This document shows, piece by piece, positions 16,227-24,499 of a stretch of 42,832 bases of DNA. The notes beneath the pieces are model-generated. The model was not told the DNA's origin and made no database searches. It worked only from the letters and a program-made list of their open reading frames with translations. Each line of letters opens with the position of its first letter. The first letter of the stretch is position 1. The stretch is from Oscillospiraceae bacterium (GTDB lineage Bacteria > Bacillota > Clostridia > Oscillospirales > Ruminococcaceae), in assembly GCA_009783695.1 (NCBI GenBank), contig WRCY01000015.1, positions 1 through 42,832 of the forward strand, written 5' to 3'. The position numbers and the translations under genes were made by a program.

Positions 16227-17188
16227 GCCGCGATAGTAATATTTGTATAATAATAGTTTAAAATATCATCGCAGGTATGTCCGCGGCGCGCCATGTAATC
16301 CGCGCCATACTGGCTGAGCCCCACGCCGTGCCCGTGCCCCCATGTCGTCACGACGAAAGCACTTCCGTTATATGTAATCTCGAACGCTGCGGAGCGCAGA
16401 TTAAGAATCCGCCAGAGGTCGCCGCCGGAAAGCGTAAGGTTCCTTGCGCTGACCGCCGAGACGTAGCCGATGCTGTCGGCGGAATAATCCGTGAACCATC
16501 TTGCATAATCGAGCGGCATGATTATTTCAGGGTCAAAGCCCAGCAGAACGTCACGCATCTGCGAGGCTGAAATCTCGTTTGTATTTACAAAGCTTGTGAA
16601 CTCCCTGCACCAGTCGCTCGGAACGCGCTCAAGGTACGGGAAGTCGAGCCCCCAGATATAACGCGCCGTGTTGGTCGCGCCGGCGGAAACGCTGTGATAC
16701 ACAGCATAAATCGGCTCGCTCTCGTAAAGTATGACGCGGGTTGCGCCGTACTCGGCGGCTTCTTTAATTTTGGCGAGATAAATATCATATTCAATCCCGT
16801 AATAATCGCGTGCCTGCTCTTCGGTGAAAAAAGGCTGGCAGGTTACGCTGCTGTTTGAAAAATCCGCACCGTTTATTTCCGGCATCGGGAAGCTTTTATT
16901 GTTAAGAGCGAGGCGAAGCGCGTAAGTATGCGCGGCGACGGCCTGAGCTTTTAGCGCTTCTGCGTGATACCCGGGCGGAATCTGCGCAAAAAGGCAGCCG
17001 ACGAGGTAATCCGCCGCGCCGATTTCGATTATTTCCCCGCTTTCCGTGAGAAAGACGCGGAAAGTGTTCTGCGCTTCATATTCCGATACCTGCGAAGCTC
17101 CTCTTGCCGGGAAAGCAGAGTTCCACAAAAATGGCACGAGAAACAGCAAAACCGCAAAAATGAGCAGAATAATGATGATATTTTTCAT
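16211..17188 (-). CDS. SpoIID/LytB-family protein
   Basis: 325 residues from the ATG at 17188 (the extended frame from 17218 only translates the leader element). An N-terminal membrane anchor (KNIIIILLIFAVLLFLVPFLW) is followed by the SpoIID domain (ALKAQAVAAHTYALRLA, WGHGHGVGLSQYGADYMARRGHTCDDILNYYY). SpoIID proteins are lytic transglycosylases that thin septal peptidoglycan during engulfment. The Glu that follows the VxGV/C.. strand in active members (consensus A-E-M-P) is here Gln69 (FAQIPPGY), so activity is doubtful. The neighbouring M23 enzyme is convergent, recalling the SpoIID-SpoIIQ context, but it is not SpoIIQ-like in its coiled-coil part. Confidence 0.88.
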   Translation of the reverse strand: MKNIIIILLIFAVLLFLVPFLWNSAFPARGASQVSEYEAQNTFRVFLTESGEIIEIGAADYLVGCLFAQIPPGYHAEALKAQAVAAHTYALRLALNNKSFPMPEINGADFSNSSVTCQPFFTEEQARDYYGIEYDIYLAKIKEAAEYGATRVILYESEPIYAVYHSVSAGATNTARYIWGLDFPYLERVPSDWCREFTSFVNTNEISASQMRDVLLGFDPEIIMPLDYARWFTDYSADSIGYVSAVSARNLTLSGGDLWRILNLRSAAFEITYNGSAFVVTTWGHGHGVGLSQYGADYMARRGHTCDDILNYYYTNITIAAINNE

Positions 17189-17264
17189 ATTTTCATTAAG
17201 TCCTTTCTTCACAAACAAATCATGAAAACAGCGTTTTCCCAGATTCAGTCGTTTTGTTTAAAAA
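17186..17264 (-). promoter_or_regulatory. Hairpin-SD leader element, copy F (before the SpoIID-like gene)
   Basis: On the minus strand: AAACAAAACGACTGAATC, core GGGAAAACGCTGTTTTC, ATGATTTGTTT, then GTGAAGAAAGGACTTAATG. The arms AAACAA/TTGTTT and ATC/GAT are complementary. The element's own ATG opens a three-codon frame (ATG AAA ATA TGA) whose stop overlaps the gene's ATG. Confidence 0.85.
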
Positions 17265-17314
17265 TTTATCTTTCTTTTCACATAATTTTCAGTTAGTGCC
17301 GCTTACAATTTTCC

Positions 17315-17343
17315 TTGACTTGTCCGCTGAAATGTACTATAAT
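17315..17343 (+). promoter_or_regulatory. Promoter of the membrane-protein gene at 17390
   Basis: TTGACT (17315-17320), 17-base spacer, TATAAT (17338-17343). The -35 context TTGACTTGTC is shared with the promoters at 30713 and 42076. Confidence 0.8.
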
Positions 17344-17389
17344 TAATATGCCTGTCCCGCTTTAAATATGTTAGAGGAGTTCTTGTTGT

Positions 17390-18271
17390 ATGAATCAAGC
17401 GAAATTTCCGAGCAGTTTCCTTGTAATATTTTTTATCGCGGCTGTAGTGGCGGCGGTTATTATTAGATATGTGCAGTTTGCCGCCGATGTTATTGATTTT
17501 AACACGGGCTTTTTTTATCATTATGCGGGTGCTTTGAAATCTTTGCACTACATTGCGCTCGCCGTGATTGGAGCAGGTCTTATTACTTTAAGCATAATTG
17601 AAAGAAAGCGCAAGACGCGGTTTTTCACCAAAAAGCTCGGCCATTTCGACGACAGCGACACCGCAATTTGCGGAATTATGCTGCTGCTTGCCGCTTTTGC
17701 AGTGGTCTACACGGCAATAAATACAGGACTGCCGAATCTCGGTGCCGCGGAGGTTCTGACGGTTTTCCTCGGGGCGGCGGCGTATACATTTTCGGGCGGC
17801 GTCCTGTTGTTTAAGAAAAGAGCTTTCCCGTCTGTCGGAATAGCGTTTCTGGCACTTTCGGGATATTATGTGATACGGCTCGTGGTGATTTTCCTCGGCA
17901 ATCATATAATTCTCAGTATGTCAGAGCAGCTTGTAATGCTGATTTTTACAATAGCGGCCGCGCTTTTTTATCTTTCGGCGGGGAGGATGTTTATGCGGGT
18001 CGAAAGTAAAACCACGCGGGTAAAGACCTGTATTTTTGGATTCTTTGCGGCTGTTGTCGCCGTATCGGAAATAACGGCAAAAATAATTTTTATGTTCGGC
18101 TCGCCCTCGGTTACGCGGTATAATCTGCAGTTGTCCGTCTCGGAGTTTATCGCGCCGGATATGCTTTTTGCCGCTGAAACGATTGCGATTTTGGCATTCA
18201 TTCTGACTATGATAAAGACGAAGCACGACAGGCAGCAGCGGAAAAGCCGCAGAAAGGCGGAAAGCAAGTGA
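17390..18271 (+). CDS. Polytopic membrane protein of unknown function
   Basis: 293 residues with about seven or eight hydrophobic segments (near 10-25, 50-65, 90-105, 120-135, 145-165, 175-195, 210-230, 255-275) and basic loops, ending in a Lys/Arg-rich tail. I do not recognise the family. A Shine-Dalgarno-like AGAGGAG precedes the ATG. The stop overlaps the GTG start of the following lipoprotein by 4 bases, so the two are co-translated and likely work together at the membrane. Confidence 0.7.
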   Translation: MNQAKFPSSFLVIFFIAAVVAAVIIRYVQFAADVIDFNTGFFYHYAGALKSLHYIALAVIGAGLITLSIIERKRKTRFFTKKLGHFDDSDTAICGIMLLLAAFAVVYTAINTGLPNLGAAEVLTVFLGAAAYTFSGGVLLFKKRAFPSVGIAFLALSGYYVIRLVVIFLGNHIILSMSEQLVMLIFTIAAALFYLSAGRMFMRVESKTTRVKTCIFGFFAAVVAVSEITAKIIFMFGSPSVTRYNLQLSVSEFIAPDMLFAAETIAILAFILTMIKTKHDRQQRKSRRKAESK

Positions 18272-19599
18272 GGCTCGTATTAACTCTGCTGTTTACCGTT
18301 ATGCTTTCGGGCTGCGCTTTCGGGGCTGTTGAGGACATGCTGTCGCCGCCGAGGCTCACCGACGAGCAGCAGGCGATTTACAGTGCGCTTGCCGACAGCA
18401 AAGGAACAGGCTTCAACTTAAAATACCCGCGGACAGGCGAGCACCGAAGCGCGTTTGTGATTTACGGCGAAAATGAAGATGCAGCGATAGTTTTTTATGA
18501 GATTTCGGGAATAAATGTCGAGCGTGCGCTCCTTATGAATTTTCTTTATAAAGACGATAGCGGCAGGTGGGAGTCACGGTATGAAATTCCGATACGCGGC
18601 ATTGAAATAGAAAGCGTCGGGTTTGTCTCTTTCGGTGAGGAAGCCGAGGAGAGCATACTGCTCAGCTATTCGGTCGGGCAGGGCGAGAAGAAGTGCATGG
18701 TAATCAGCCATGTCGCAAGCAAGCCCGTGAGCCAGTTCGATGATATTTATTCGTTTATGCACGTTGATTATTTTTTCGGCAGGGACTACAGCGAGCTGCT
18801 GATAATTAAAAACGACCGCTCCGGCACCTCGGCTGCCGCAACGTTTTATACCTACCTCGGCGGGCAGCTGTTCCGCTCGGCGCAGTGCGAGCTTGACCCG
18901 TCGGCGGGCGAGTATACCGGTGTCATGCAGGGAGAGGCTATAGAGGGCGTACCCGCGCTTTTCATTAACCACCGCAAGTATGACAGCGCGGACAGTTACG
19001 GCACGGATTTGCTTTTTTACCGCGGAAACAGGTTTGTGAATCCCGTTGTCATAAACACCGATAATCCCGACAGAGTCCTGCGCAGAACCGGCGCTGTTAC
19101 CGAGCTCGCGAATCCGCGTGACGTAGACGGCGACGGTATAATTCTGCTCCCGTCAAGCACGGGTGAATTCCCGGGGTATGCTCATTTGCCGCCGCAGGAG
19201 AAGCTGCGGCCCGTGATTTGGCGGACGTTGATGGGTAACAGTTTAGTTGACAGGTATCATTCCTATTATACCGAACGCTTCGATTTCGTGTTTCTTCTCC
19301 CGGGCAGATGGCTGAACACTGTTACGGCGGCAGTGAACATTGATGCAGGCACAGTCAGCTTTTACAAGGCGGGAGCACCGATAGAGGAAGCGAATGAGCT
19401 GCTGCTCGGTATACGAATTTATGATGTAAATTCGGACGGGGAAGAGCCGCTGTCCTGGCAGTGGGACTTCTTTAGGGAGGGGTGGGAAAACGGCTTGAAA
19501 TACTACACGCGCAGAGCATCCCCCGACAATCCGCTTGCGCTGACCGATGAGGAGCTTGAAAATGCGTTCAGAATTCTAAGTGAAACAGGTATTAATTAA
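18268..19599 (+). CDS. Lipoprotein of unknown function
   Basis: 443 residues starting at GTG 18268, which overlaps the previous stop (GTGA). A lipoprotein signal is clear (LVLTLLFTVMLSGC, lipobox LSGC with Cys16). The body has no recognised catalytic motif. Two Asp-rich segments (DVDGDGIILLPSS and DVNSDGEEPLSW) resemble calcium-binding loops or the acidic turns of beta-propeller/VCBS-type repeats, so a repeated beta fold outside the cell is plausible. It is followed after 3 bases by recG. Confidence 0.72.
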   Translation: MRLVLTLLFTVMLSGCAFGAVEDMLSPPRLTDEQQAIYSALADSKGTGFNLKYPRTGEHRSAFVIYGENEDAAIVFYEISGINVERALLMNFLYKDDSGRWESRYEIPIRGIEIESVGFVSFGEEAEESILLSYSVGQGEKKCMVISHVASKPVSQFDDIYSFMHVDYFFGRDYSELLIIKNDRSGTSAAATFYTYLGGQLFRSAQCELDPSAGEYTGVMQGEAIEGVPALFINHRKYDSADSYGTDLLFYRGNRFVNPVVINTDNPDRVLRRTGAVTELANPRDVDGDGIILLPSSTGEFPGYAHLPPQEKLRPVIWRTLMGNSLVDRYHSYYTERFDFVFLLPGRWLNTVTAAVNIDAGTVSFYKAGAPIEEANELLLGIRIYDVNSDGEEPLSWQWDFFREGWENGLKYYTRRASPDNPLALTDEELENAFRILSETGIN

Positions 19600-19602
19600 G
19601 CT

Positions 19603-21636
19603 ATGCTAAACAATAACATCACGAGTCTGCGCGGTATTTCAACAAAACGCGCCGCGCTTTATAAGAAGCTGGGTATAAACACCGTGCGGGACTTGATTTA
19701 TCACTTCCCGCGCGGTTATATTGATTTTACGCAGCCTGTGAAAATTAACAGCGCAAAGCTCGGTGAAGCCTGTGTGGTTAAAGCAGAGGTCATAAAAAAA
19801 CTAAAGCCGATTTACACCGCGAACCGGCTGAGTATTTATAAAGCTGTACTCTCTGACGGCGAAAGCGAATTCATCTCGGTATTTTTTAATTCGGAGTACA
19901 GCTTCAATAAGCTTCTGCCCGGAAAAACTTATCTTTTCTACGGCAAGGCAGGCGGGAGCGAGCTGCTCCGGGAAATCACATCGCCTATTTTTATAGAAGA
20001 AAACGCTGAAAATCTGCTTGTTCCTCGGTACCGCTTAACGGCGGGGCTGACGCAGGTCATGATTGCGAACAACCTGAAACTGATTCTGCCGTCTTATGAC
20101 GAGGAAGACATATTGTCACAGGACGTTTTAGAGGAGTTTGGGCTTTTTGATAAAAGAACGGCGATTCAAAAAATCCACTTCCCGCCGTCGCTTGGCGAGT
20201 CGGAAGCGGCGAAGCGGCGGCTCGCGTTCGAGGAGCTGCTGATTCTGCAGCTCGGCATGACCATGCTCAAAAAGCGCAACCGCAAGCTCACTGGTACGCT
20301 GATGAAAGCGCAGGATTTAAGCACGTTTTACGCCGCACTGCCGTTCGAGCCGACGGGAGCGCAAAAGCGCGCAGTTGGGGAAGCGGTATCGGATATGCAA
20401 AATACGACACCGATGAATCGCCTCTTACAGGGCGACGTCGGCAGCGGCAAGACGATGGTTGCCGCCGCGCTGTGCTATTTCGCGCACAGGAACGGCTTCC
20501 AGTCGGTGTTCATGGCGCCGACGGAGCTGCTTGCCGCCCAGCATGCAAACACGCTTCATAAATTTTTAGAGCCGCTCGGAATCAGCGTCGTTTTGCTCAC
20601 CGGTTCGCTCTCAGCCGCTGAGAAGCGCGAGGTGAAAGCGCGCATTGCAAGCGGCGAGGCAAGCGTTATCGCCGGTACGCAGGCGCTTATTCAAAAGGGC
20701 GTGGAGTTTCAAAGCCTCGGCTTTGTCGTTACGGACGAGCAGCACCGTTTCGGCGTGAATCAAAGGGGAATCCTCGCTTCAAAAGGCGAAAACCCGCACA
20801 CGCTCGTCATGTCCGCAACGCCCATTCCGCGGACGCTGGCGCTTATTATTTACGGCGATTTGGACATTTCACTGCTTGACGAAATGCCTGCAGGGAGAAT
20901 CCCGATTAATACGTACTCTGTGGACACGAGCTTCCGCGAGCGGCTTTATAAGTTTATCCTGAAGCAAGCGGCGCCCCCCATAAACGGGCAGTCATATATT
21001 GTCTGCCCGGTAATCGGCGACGAAGAAAGCAATCTGAACGAAAAAGCCTATGCCGTGAATTATTATAATGAGCTTAGCAGTACGTTTTTGCGCGATATAA
21101 ATGTCAGGCTGTTACACGGGCGAATGAAGCAGGCGGAGAAAGACGCTGTTATGGAGGGCTTCAAAAACGGCGAGATTACCGTGCTTATTTCCACCACAGT
21201 GATTGAGGTCGGCATTGATGTTCCCGCCGCTACTGTTATGTTAATCGAGGGGGCGGAGCGGTTCGGCCTGTCGCAGCTGCATCAGCTGCGCGGGCGCGTC
21301 GGGCGCGGGGAAAAGCAGTCATACTGCATACTTGTTACCGACAGCGACAGCGCGTACACGAAAGCACGGCTTGAAACCATGACTAAAACTTCAAACGGCT
21401 TTGAGGTAGCGAACGAGGACCTGAAGCTGCGCGGGCCGGGCGACTTTTTTGGGGAGAAGCAGCACGGCCTGCCGGAGCTTAAAATGGCTGACTTAAGCGG
21501 TGATGTTTCTTTGGTGAATGAAACGAGGGCGCTGGCGGAGCGGCTGCTTGACAGAATTGACGAGCCGGAGCACGCAGGGCTTAAAGCAAGGATTAACGAG
21601 CTGTTTTCGGGGGTGAGCGAGCATGGATTCAATTGA
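19603..21636 (+). CDS. recG: ATP-dependent DNA helicase RecG
   Basis: 677 residues, normal length for RecG. It has an N-terminal wedge/OB region (about 1-230, including GISTKRAALYKKLGINTVRDLIYHFPRGY), Walker A (GDVGSGKT), a DEQH-type box (TDEQHRFGVNQR), motif III SATPIPRTLAL, and the C-terminal helicase half with QLRGRVGRGEKQSYC and the RecG-specific GPGDFFGEKQHG. The enzyme reverses stalled replication forks and acts on recombination intermediates. It lies 3 bases after the lipoprotein gene and overlaps rsmE by 14 bases. Confidence 0.97.
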   Translation: MLNNNITSLRGISTKRAALYKKLGINTVRDLIYHFPRGYIDFTQPVKINSAKLGEACVVKAEVIKKLKPIYTANRLSIYKAVLSDGESEFISVFFNSEYSFNKLLPGKTYLFYGKAGGSELLREITSPIFIEENAENLLVPRYRLTAGLTQVMIANNLKLILPSYDEEDILSQDVLEEFGLFDKRTAIQKIHFPPSLGESEAAKRRLAFEELLILQLGMTMLKKRNRKLTGTLMKAQDLSTFYAALPFEPTGAQKRAVGEAVSDMQNTTPMNRLLQGDVGSGKTMVAAALCYFAHRNGFQSVFMAPTELLAAQHANTLHKFLEPLGISVVLLTGSLSAAEKREVKARIASGEASVIAGTQALIQKGVEFQSLGFVVTDEQHRFGVNQRGILASKGENPHTLVMSATPIPRTLALIIYGDLDISLLDEMPAGRIPINTYSVDTSFRERLYKFILKQAAPPINGQSYIVCPVIGDEESNLNEKAYAVNYYNELSSTFLRDINVRLLHGRMKQAEKDAVMEGFKNGEITVLISTTVIEVGIDVPAATVMLIEGAERFGLSQLHQLRGRVGRGEKQSYCILVTDSDSAYTKARLETMTKTSNGFEVANEDLKLRGPGDFFGEKQHGLPELKMADLSGDVSLVNETRALAERLLDRIDEPEHAGLKARINELFSGVSEHGFN

Positions 21637-22387
21637 TATAAGATTTCCGCGGTTTTTTATCGATGCCGGAAACGGTTTGAAAGCCGGTGATACAGTCATG
21701 CTCGGCGGCGACGACGCAAAACATATCTGTACGGTTTTACGTATGAAAGCAGGGGAAAAGGCTCTGCTTTGTAACGGCAGCGGGCTTGAGTATCCCGCAG
21801 AGATTATCCGGGCGGAGAAGAATCACGCCGAATTCAAGGTTATGGCAGTACGCGAAAATGACAGCGAGCCGAAAGTATACCTGCGCCTGTTCCAGTGCGT
21901 GCCCAAAGGCGACAAGCTCGATTATATCGTGCAAAAAGCAACAGAGCTCGGCGCTTTAGAAATTATTCCCGTGATTTCAAAGCGATGTGTTTCCCGTCCT
22001 ATTTCCGATAAAAAAATTTCGCGGCTTCAAAAAATTACCGAAGCGGCGGCAAAGCAGTCGGGGCGCGGAAAAATCCCGCTCGTGCATGAATTTACAAGTT
22101 TTAGCGACGCTTTAAAACTTCATAAAAAAGAAAATACGGGTATAATATTTTATGAGAACGGCGGCGAACGAGTTAACACGATTTTTGAGAAGAGAAGCGA
22201 TGTCGGGCTTGAAGATTTTGCGGTAGATGTGTTTATAGGCAGCGAGGGCGGATTTGAACCCATGGAAATAGAAGCGGCAGCTGCTGCGGGGTTTATCCCC
22301 GCGAGCCTCGGCAAGCGAATCCTGCGCACGGAGACGGCGCCGGTTGCCGCGCTTGCAGTAATAATGAATTTGACAGGCGAAATATAA
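21623..22387 (+). CDS. rsmE: 16S rRNA (uracil1498-N3)-methyltransferase RsmE
   Basis: 254 residues, a typical SPOUT methyltransferase. It has an N-terminal PUA-like part (FPRFFIDAGNGLKAGDTVMLGGDDAKHICTVLRMK) and a C-terminal SAM-binding knot with the signature GSEGGFEPMEIEAA and LGKRILRTETAPVAAL. The middle has the usual YIVQKATELGALEIIPVISKRCV. It methylates N3 of U1498 in 16S rRNA. Its start lies inside the end of recG. A 6-bp stem (GTTCCG/CGGAAC, 22393-22416) follows the stop but has no T-run. Confidence 0.95.
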   Translation: MDSIDIRFPRFFIDAGNGLKAGDTVMLGGDDAKHICTVLRMKAGEKALLCNGSGLEYPAEIIRAEKNHAEFKVMAVRENDSEPKVYLRLFQCVPKGDKLDYIVQKATELGALEIIPVISKRCVSRPISDKKISRLQKITEAAAKQSGRGKIPLVHEFTSFSDALKLHKKENTGIIFYENGGERVNTIFEKRSDVGLEDFAVDVFIGSEGGFEPMEIEAAAAAGFIPASLGKRILRTETAPVAALAVIMNLTGEI

Positions 22388-22418
22388 AAATAGTTCCGTG
22401 AAATCTTTCGCGGAACGG

Positions 22419-22447
22419 TTGACAAGCAAATGAGTTTATGGTATTAT
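22419..22447 (+). promoter_or_regulatory. Promoter of the small acidic membrane protein
   Basis: TTGACA (22419-22424), exactly 17 bases, TATTAT (22442-22447). Transcription would start near 22454, downstream of the first in-frame ATG (22430), which supports the start at 22481. Confidence 0.8.
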
Positions 22448-22480
22448 TATACAAATGACGAAAAAGGACGGGCTTTGAAT

Positions 22481-22699
22481 ATGAGTAAAGGTTTGGGACT
22501 ATTAATTTTAGGCGGCTTGGCTGTTATAGGCGGTGCGATTTTCGCCGCGCTTTTAATTAGGAATAAGCTCGCAGGCGACCGCAACATCGACTTCGATGAC
22601 TTTGATGATTTTGACCTTATTGACGATGAGGATTTTGAGCATTTTCTCGATGAGAGTAAAATCACTGTGGAAACAGTAAAAGAGGAAGAAGCGGAATAG
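22481..22699 (+). CDS. Small membrane protein with acidic tail
   Basis: 72 residues from the ATG at 22481. One membrane segment (GLGLLILGGLAVIGGAIFAALLI) is followed by a strongly acidic tail (DFDDFDDFDLIDDEDFEHFLDE...). The longer reading from 22430 starts before the expected transcription start and is rejected. It has its own promoter and a terminator-like hairpin, so it is a single-gene unit. The family is not recognised; small proteins of this form are common beside envelope genes in Clostridia. Confidence 0.75.
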   Translation: MSKGLGLLILGGLAVIGGAIFAALLIRNKLAGDRNIDFDDFDDFDLIDDEDFEHFLDESKITVETVKEEEAE

Positions 22700-22703
22700 T
22701 TTT

Positions 22704-22731
22704 AAGGCGGGGTTTATAACAACTCCGCCTT
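22704..22731 (+). terminator. Hairpin after the small acidic protein gene
   Basis: AAGGCGG (22704-22710) pairs with CCGCCTT (22725-22731), followed by a weak T/A stretch. It is terminator-like. Confidence 0.5.
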
Positions 22732-22745
22732 ACTTAATAGATTTA

Positions 22746-23064
22746 AGCTTGAAACAAAATCCCTGTGAACCGGGGAAAACGTTGTTTTCATTTCCCGCTC
22801 GTGAAGAAAGGGCTTAATGAAGACAAGCTTGAAATAAAATCCCTGTGAACCGGGGAAAATGTTGTTTTCATTTCCCGCTCGTGAAGAAAGGGCTTAATGA
22901 AGACAAGCTTGAAACAAAATCCCTGTGAACCGGGGAAAACGTTGTTTTCATTTCTCGTTAGTGAAGAAAGGACTTAATGAAAGATAAATTCTTAAACAAA
23001 ACGACTGAATCGGCGAAAACGTTGTTTTCATGATTTGTTAGTGAAGAAAGGACTTAATGAAAAC
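22746..23064 (+). repeat. Four tandem hairpin-SD leader elements (G1-G4)
   Basis: There are four units of 80, 80, 80 and 79 bp. G1-G3 read GCTTGAAACAAAATCCCTG, CGGGGAAAACGTTGTTTTC, TTTCCCG, then GTGAAGAAAGGGCTTAATG. G4 belongs to the other sequence class (GACTGAATCGGCGAAAAC, ATGATTTGTTAG) and is the one that carries the ribosome-binding site of the GtrA-like gene. G1 and G2 differ only at a few bases, so the amplification looks recent. Confidence 0.9.
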
Positions 23065-23454
23065 ATGAGAATAACAAAAAAATATAGAGAGCCCGCGCTG
23101 TATGTTTTTTTCGGCGGGCTGACGACGCTGGTGTCGGTTGCGGTACAGTTCGGCGCGGATTATCTCGGCGCAAATGTTGCACTCGCGACTACAATTTCGT
23201 GGGTTTGCGCGGTTGCGTTTGCGTATGTTTGCAATAGACTGTTTGTTTTTAAAAGCAAGGCGCACTGGCTGAAACAAGCCATCACTTTTTACGGCGCACG
23301 GCTCGCGACTTATTTCCTTGAACTCGGATTTATGCTTGTGACGGTTGAAGTGCTGCTGTTTAATATGCACGCAATGAAACTCACAGCGCAGGTTTTTGTG
23401 CTGACGGGGAATTATCTGTTAAGTAAGTTTTTTATATTTCGTAAAGGCAAATAA
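23065..23454 (+). CDS. GtrA-family membrane protein
   Basis: 129 residues from the ATG at 23065 (an upstream TTG frame only translates the leader element). Four membrane segments and the GtrA signature are visible (YVFFGGLTTLVSVAVQF, CAVAFAYVCNRLFVFKS, NYLLSKFFIFRKGK). GtrA-like proteins are thought to move lipid-linked sugars across the membrane for cell-surface polysaccharide or teichoic-acid decoration (family knowledge). It is a single gene here, preceded by the largest tandem array of leader elements in the window. Confidence 0.92.
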   Translation: MRITKKYREPALYVFFGGLTTLVSVAVQFGADYLGANVALATTISWVCAVAFAYVCNRLFVFKSKAHWLKQAITFYGARLATYFLELGFMLVTVEVLLFNMHAMKLTAQVFVLTGNYLLSKFFIFRKGK

Positions 23455-23519
23455 CCCAATAATAAACTGAATAGCAAAAATGTATTTTAAAATATTATTA
23501 AAAGGAACTTAATAAGAAT

Positions 23520-23849
23520 ATGAACATACAGATTTTCGGAAAGAATAAATGCTTCGACACAAGGAAAGCCGAGCGGTATTTTAAAGAGCGCGGAATTAAA
23601 TTTCAAGCCGTTGATATTTTAGATAAGGGGCTCAGTAAAGGCGAGCTGAACTCTGTAATCGCTACAGTCGGACTTGACGCACTGGTATCTGAAAAAGCCG
23701 ATGAATACCATCTTTTTAAGTGCTTGACGCCCGAAGCGAAGCCGGAAAAGCTGCTTGAATGTCCGAGGCTGTATAAGACGCCCGTTGTGCGTAACGGCAG
23801 GCAGGCGACGGTAGGGTATAAGCCCGACGTCTGGAAGAAGTGGGACTAA
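23520..23849 (+). CDS. ArsC/Spx-family thioredoxin-fold protein
   Basis: 109 residues with the ArsC/Spx/YffB pattern: a start KNKCFDTRKAERYFKERGIKFQAVDI with a single Cys at the thioredoxin active-site position (no CxxC), and YKTPVVRNGRQATVGYKPDVWKKW at the C-terminus. It could be an arsenate-reductase-like oxidoreductase. A regulatory Spx role is less likely because the CxxC switch is missing. An eroded AAAGGAACTTAATAAG before the ATG recalls the leader element. Its 3' end overlaps the convergent folA gene by 4 bases. Confidence 0.88.
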   Translation: MNIQIFGKNKCFDTRKAERYFKERGIKFQAVDILDKGLSKGELNSVIATVGLDALVSEKADEYHLFKCLTPEAKPEKLLECPRLYKTPVVRNGRQATVGYKPDVWKKWD

Positions 23850-24331
23850 GCTTTTACATACTCGCAGAATCTATATTCCAATCCGTTATGAACTTTGGTT
23901 TCAGACTCGGATTTAAGAACCCATTCACTCTTTTTGTCAACATTCGGAAAAGTCCTGTCTGCTTCTGCGCAGGCGTTAATTTTTGTGATGTAGGCGCGGG
24001 TACAATGGGGAAGAAACATTTCATACACCGACTGCCCGCCGATTATGAATACGTCGGCGGGATTATGCTTTGCGGCTTCGGCAAGCACCTGCTCCGCCGA
24101 CTTGCACACAATTGCCCCCTCTGCGTCAATATCCTCATGCGAGAGGATTATATTCGTGCGGTTTTTGAGCGGTTTTGAACCGGGCAGCGATTTAAACGTA
24201 GCAAGCCCCATAATAACTGTTTTACCATCGGTGACCCTCTTGAAATGCTGCATATCATCGGGGATTGAATAAAGCAGCTCGTTATTGCACCCGATTCCCC
24301 AGTTGTTGTCAACTGCCACGATTACATTCAT
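23846..24331 (-). CDS. folA: Dihydrofolate reductase
   Basis: 161 residues, normal for DHFR. It has the N-terminal strand and substrate loop (MNVIVAVDNNWGIGCNNELLYSIPDDMQHFK), the NADPH-binding KTVIMGLATFKSLP, and FIIGGQSVYEMFLP. It reduces dihydrofolate to tetrahydrofolate, replacing the cofactor oxidised by thymidylate synthase, whose gene lies just upstream in the same direction. The start at 24331 follows leader-element copy I1 (AAAGGACTTAATAAAAATATG). Confidence 0.95.
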   Translation of the reverse strand: MNVIVAVDNNWGIGCNNELLYSIPDDMQHFKRVTDGKTVIMGLATFKSLPGSKPLKNRTNIILSHEDIDAEGAIVCKSAEQVLAEAAKHNPADVFIIGGQSVYEMFLPHCTRAYITKINACAEADRTFPNVDKKSEWVLKSESETKVHNGLEYRFCEYVKA

Positions 24332-24490
24332 ATTTTTATTAAGTCCTTTCTTTACCTTATTCGGGATGAAAACAACGTTTTCCCCGATTCAACACGTTTG
24401 ATTTTTAAGTTTTTATTAAGTCCTTTCTTTACCTTATTCGGGATGAAAACAACGTTTTCCCCGATTCAACATATTTAAATTTAAAACTTG
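24332..24490 (-). repeat. Two tandem hairpin-SD leader elements (I1, I2)
   Basis: Two near-identical units 77 bp apart. On the minus strand: GTTGAATCGGGGAAAACGTT, GTTTTCATCCCGAATAAGG, then AAAGAAAGGACTTAATAA. Outer arms TCGGG/CCCGA can pair outside the GAAAAC/GTTTTC stem. The usual GTGAAG is replaced by GTAAAG and the element ATG by ATA. Confidence 0.85.
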
Positions 24491-24499
24491 AGTACTTCT

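Noticed and set aside
22393-22416. Rho-independent terminator after rsmE
   Set aside because: The stem is present but no T-run follows; the next promoter starts at once.
22430-22480. Start of the small acidic protein at 22430
   Set aside because: It lies upstream of the predicted transcription start of a perfect 17-spacer promoter; the ATG at 22481 has AAAGGA before it.
22746-23064. CRISPR-like array of four 80-bp repeats
   Set aside because: Units are contiguous, with no variable spacers and no cas genes. They belong to the leader-element family.
23035-23064. Conserved N-terminal peptide VKKGLNEN on several proteins
   Set aside because: It is the leader element read in frame through its Shine-Dalgarno (also at 8730, 17218). 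It is an annotation artefact, not a targeting peptide.
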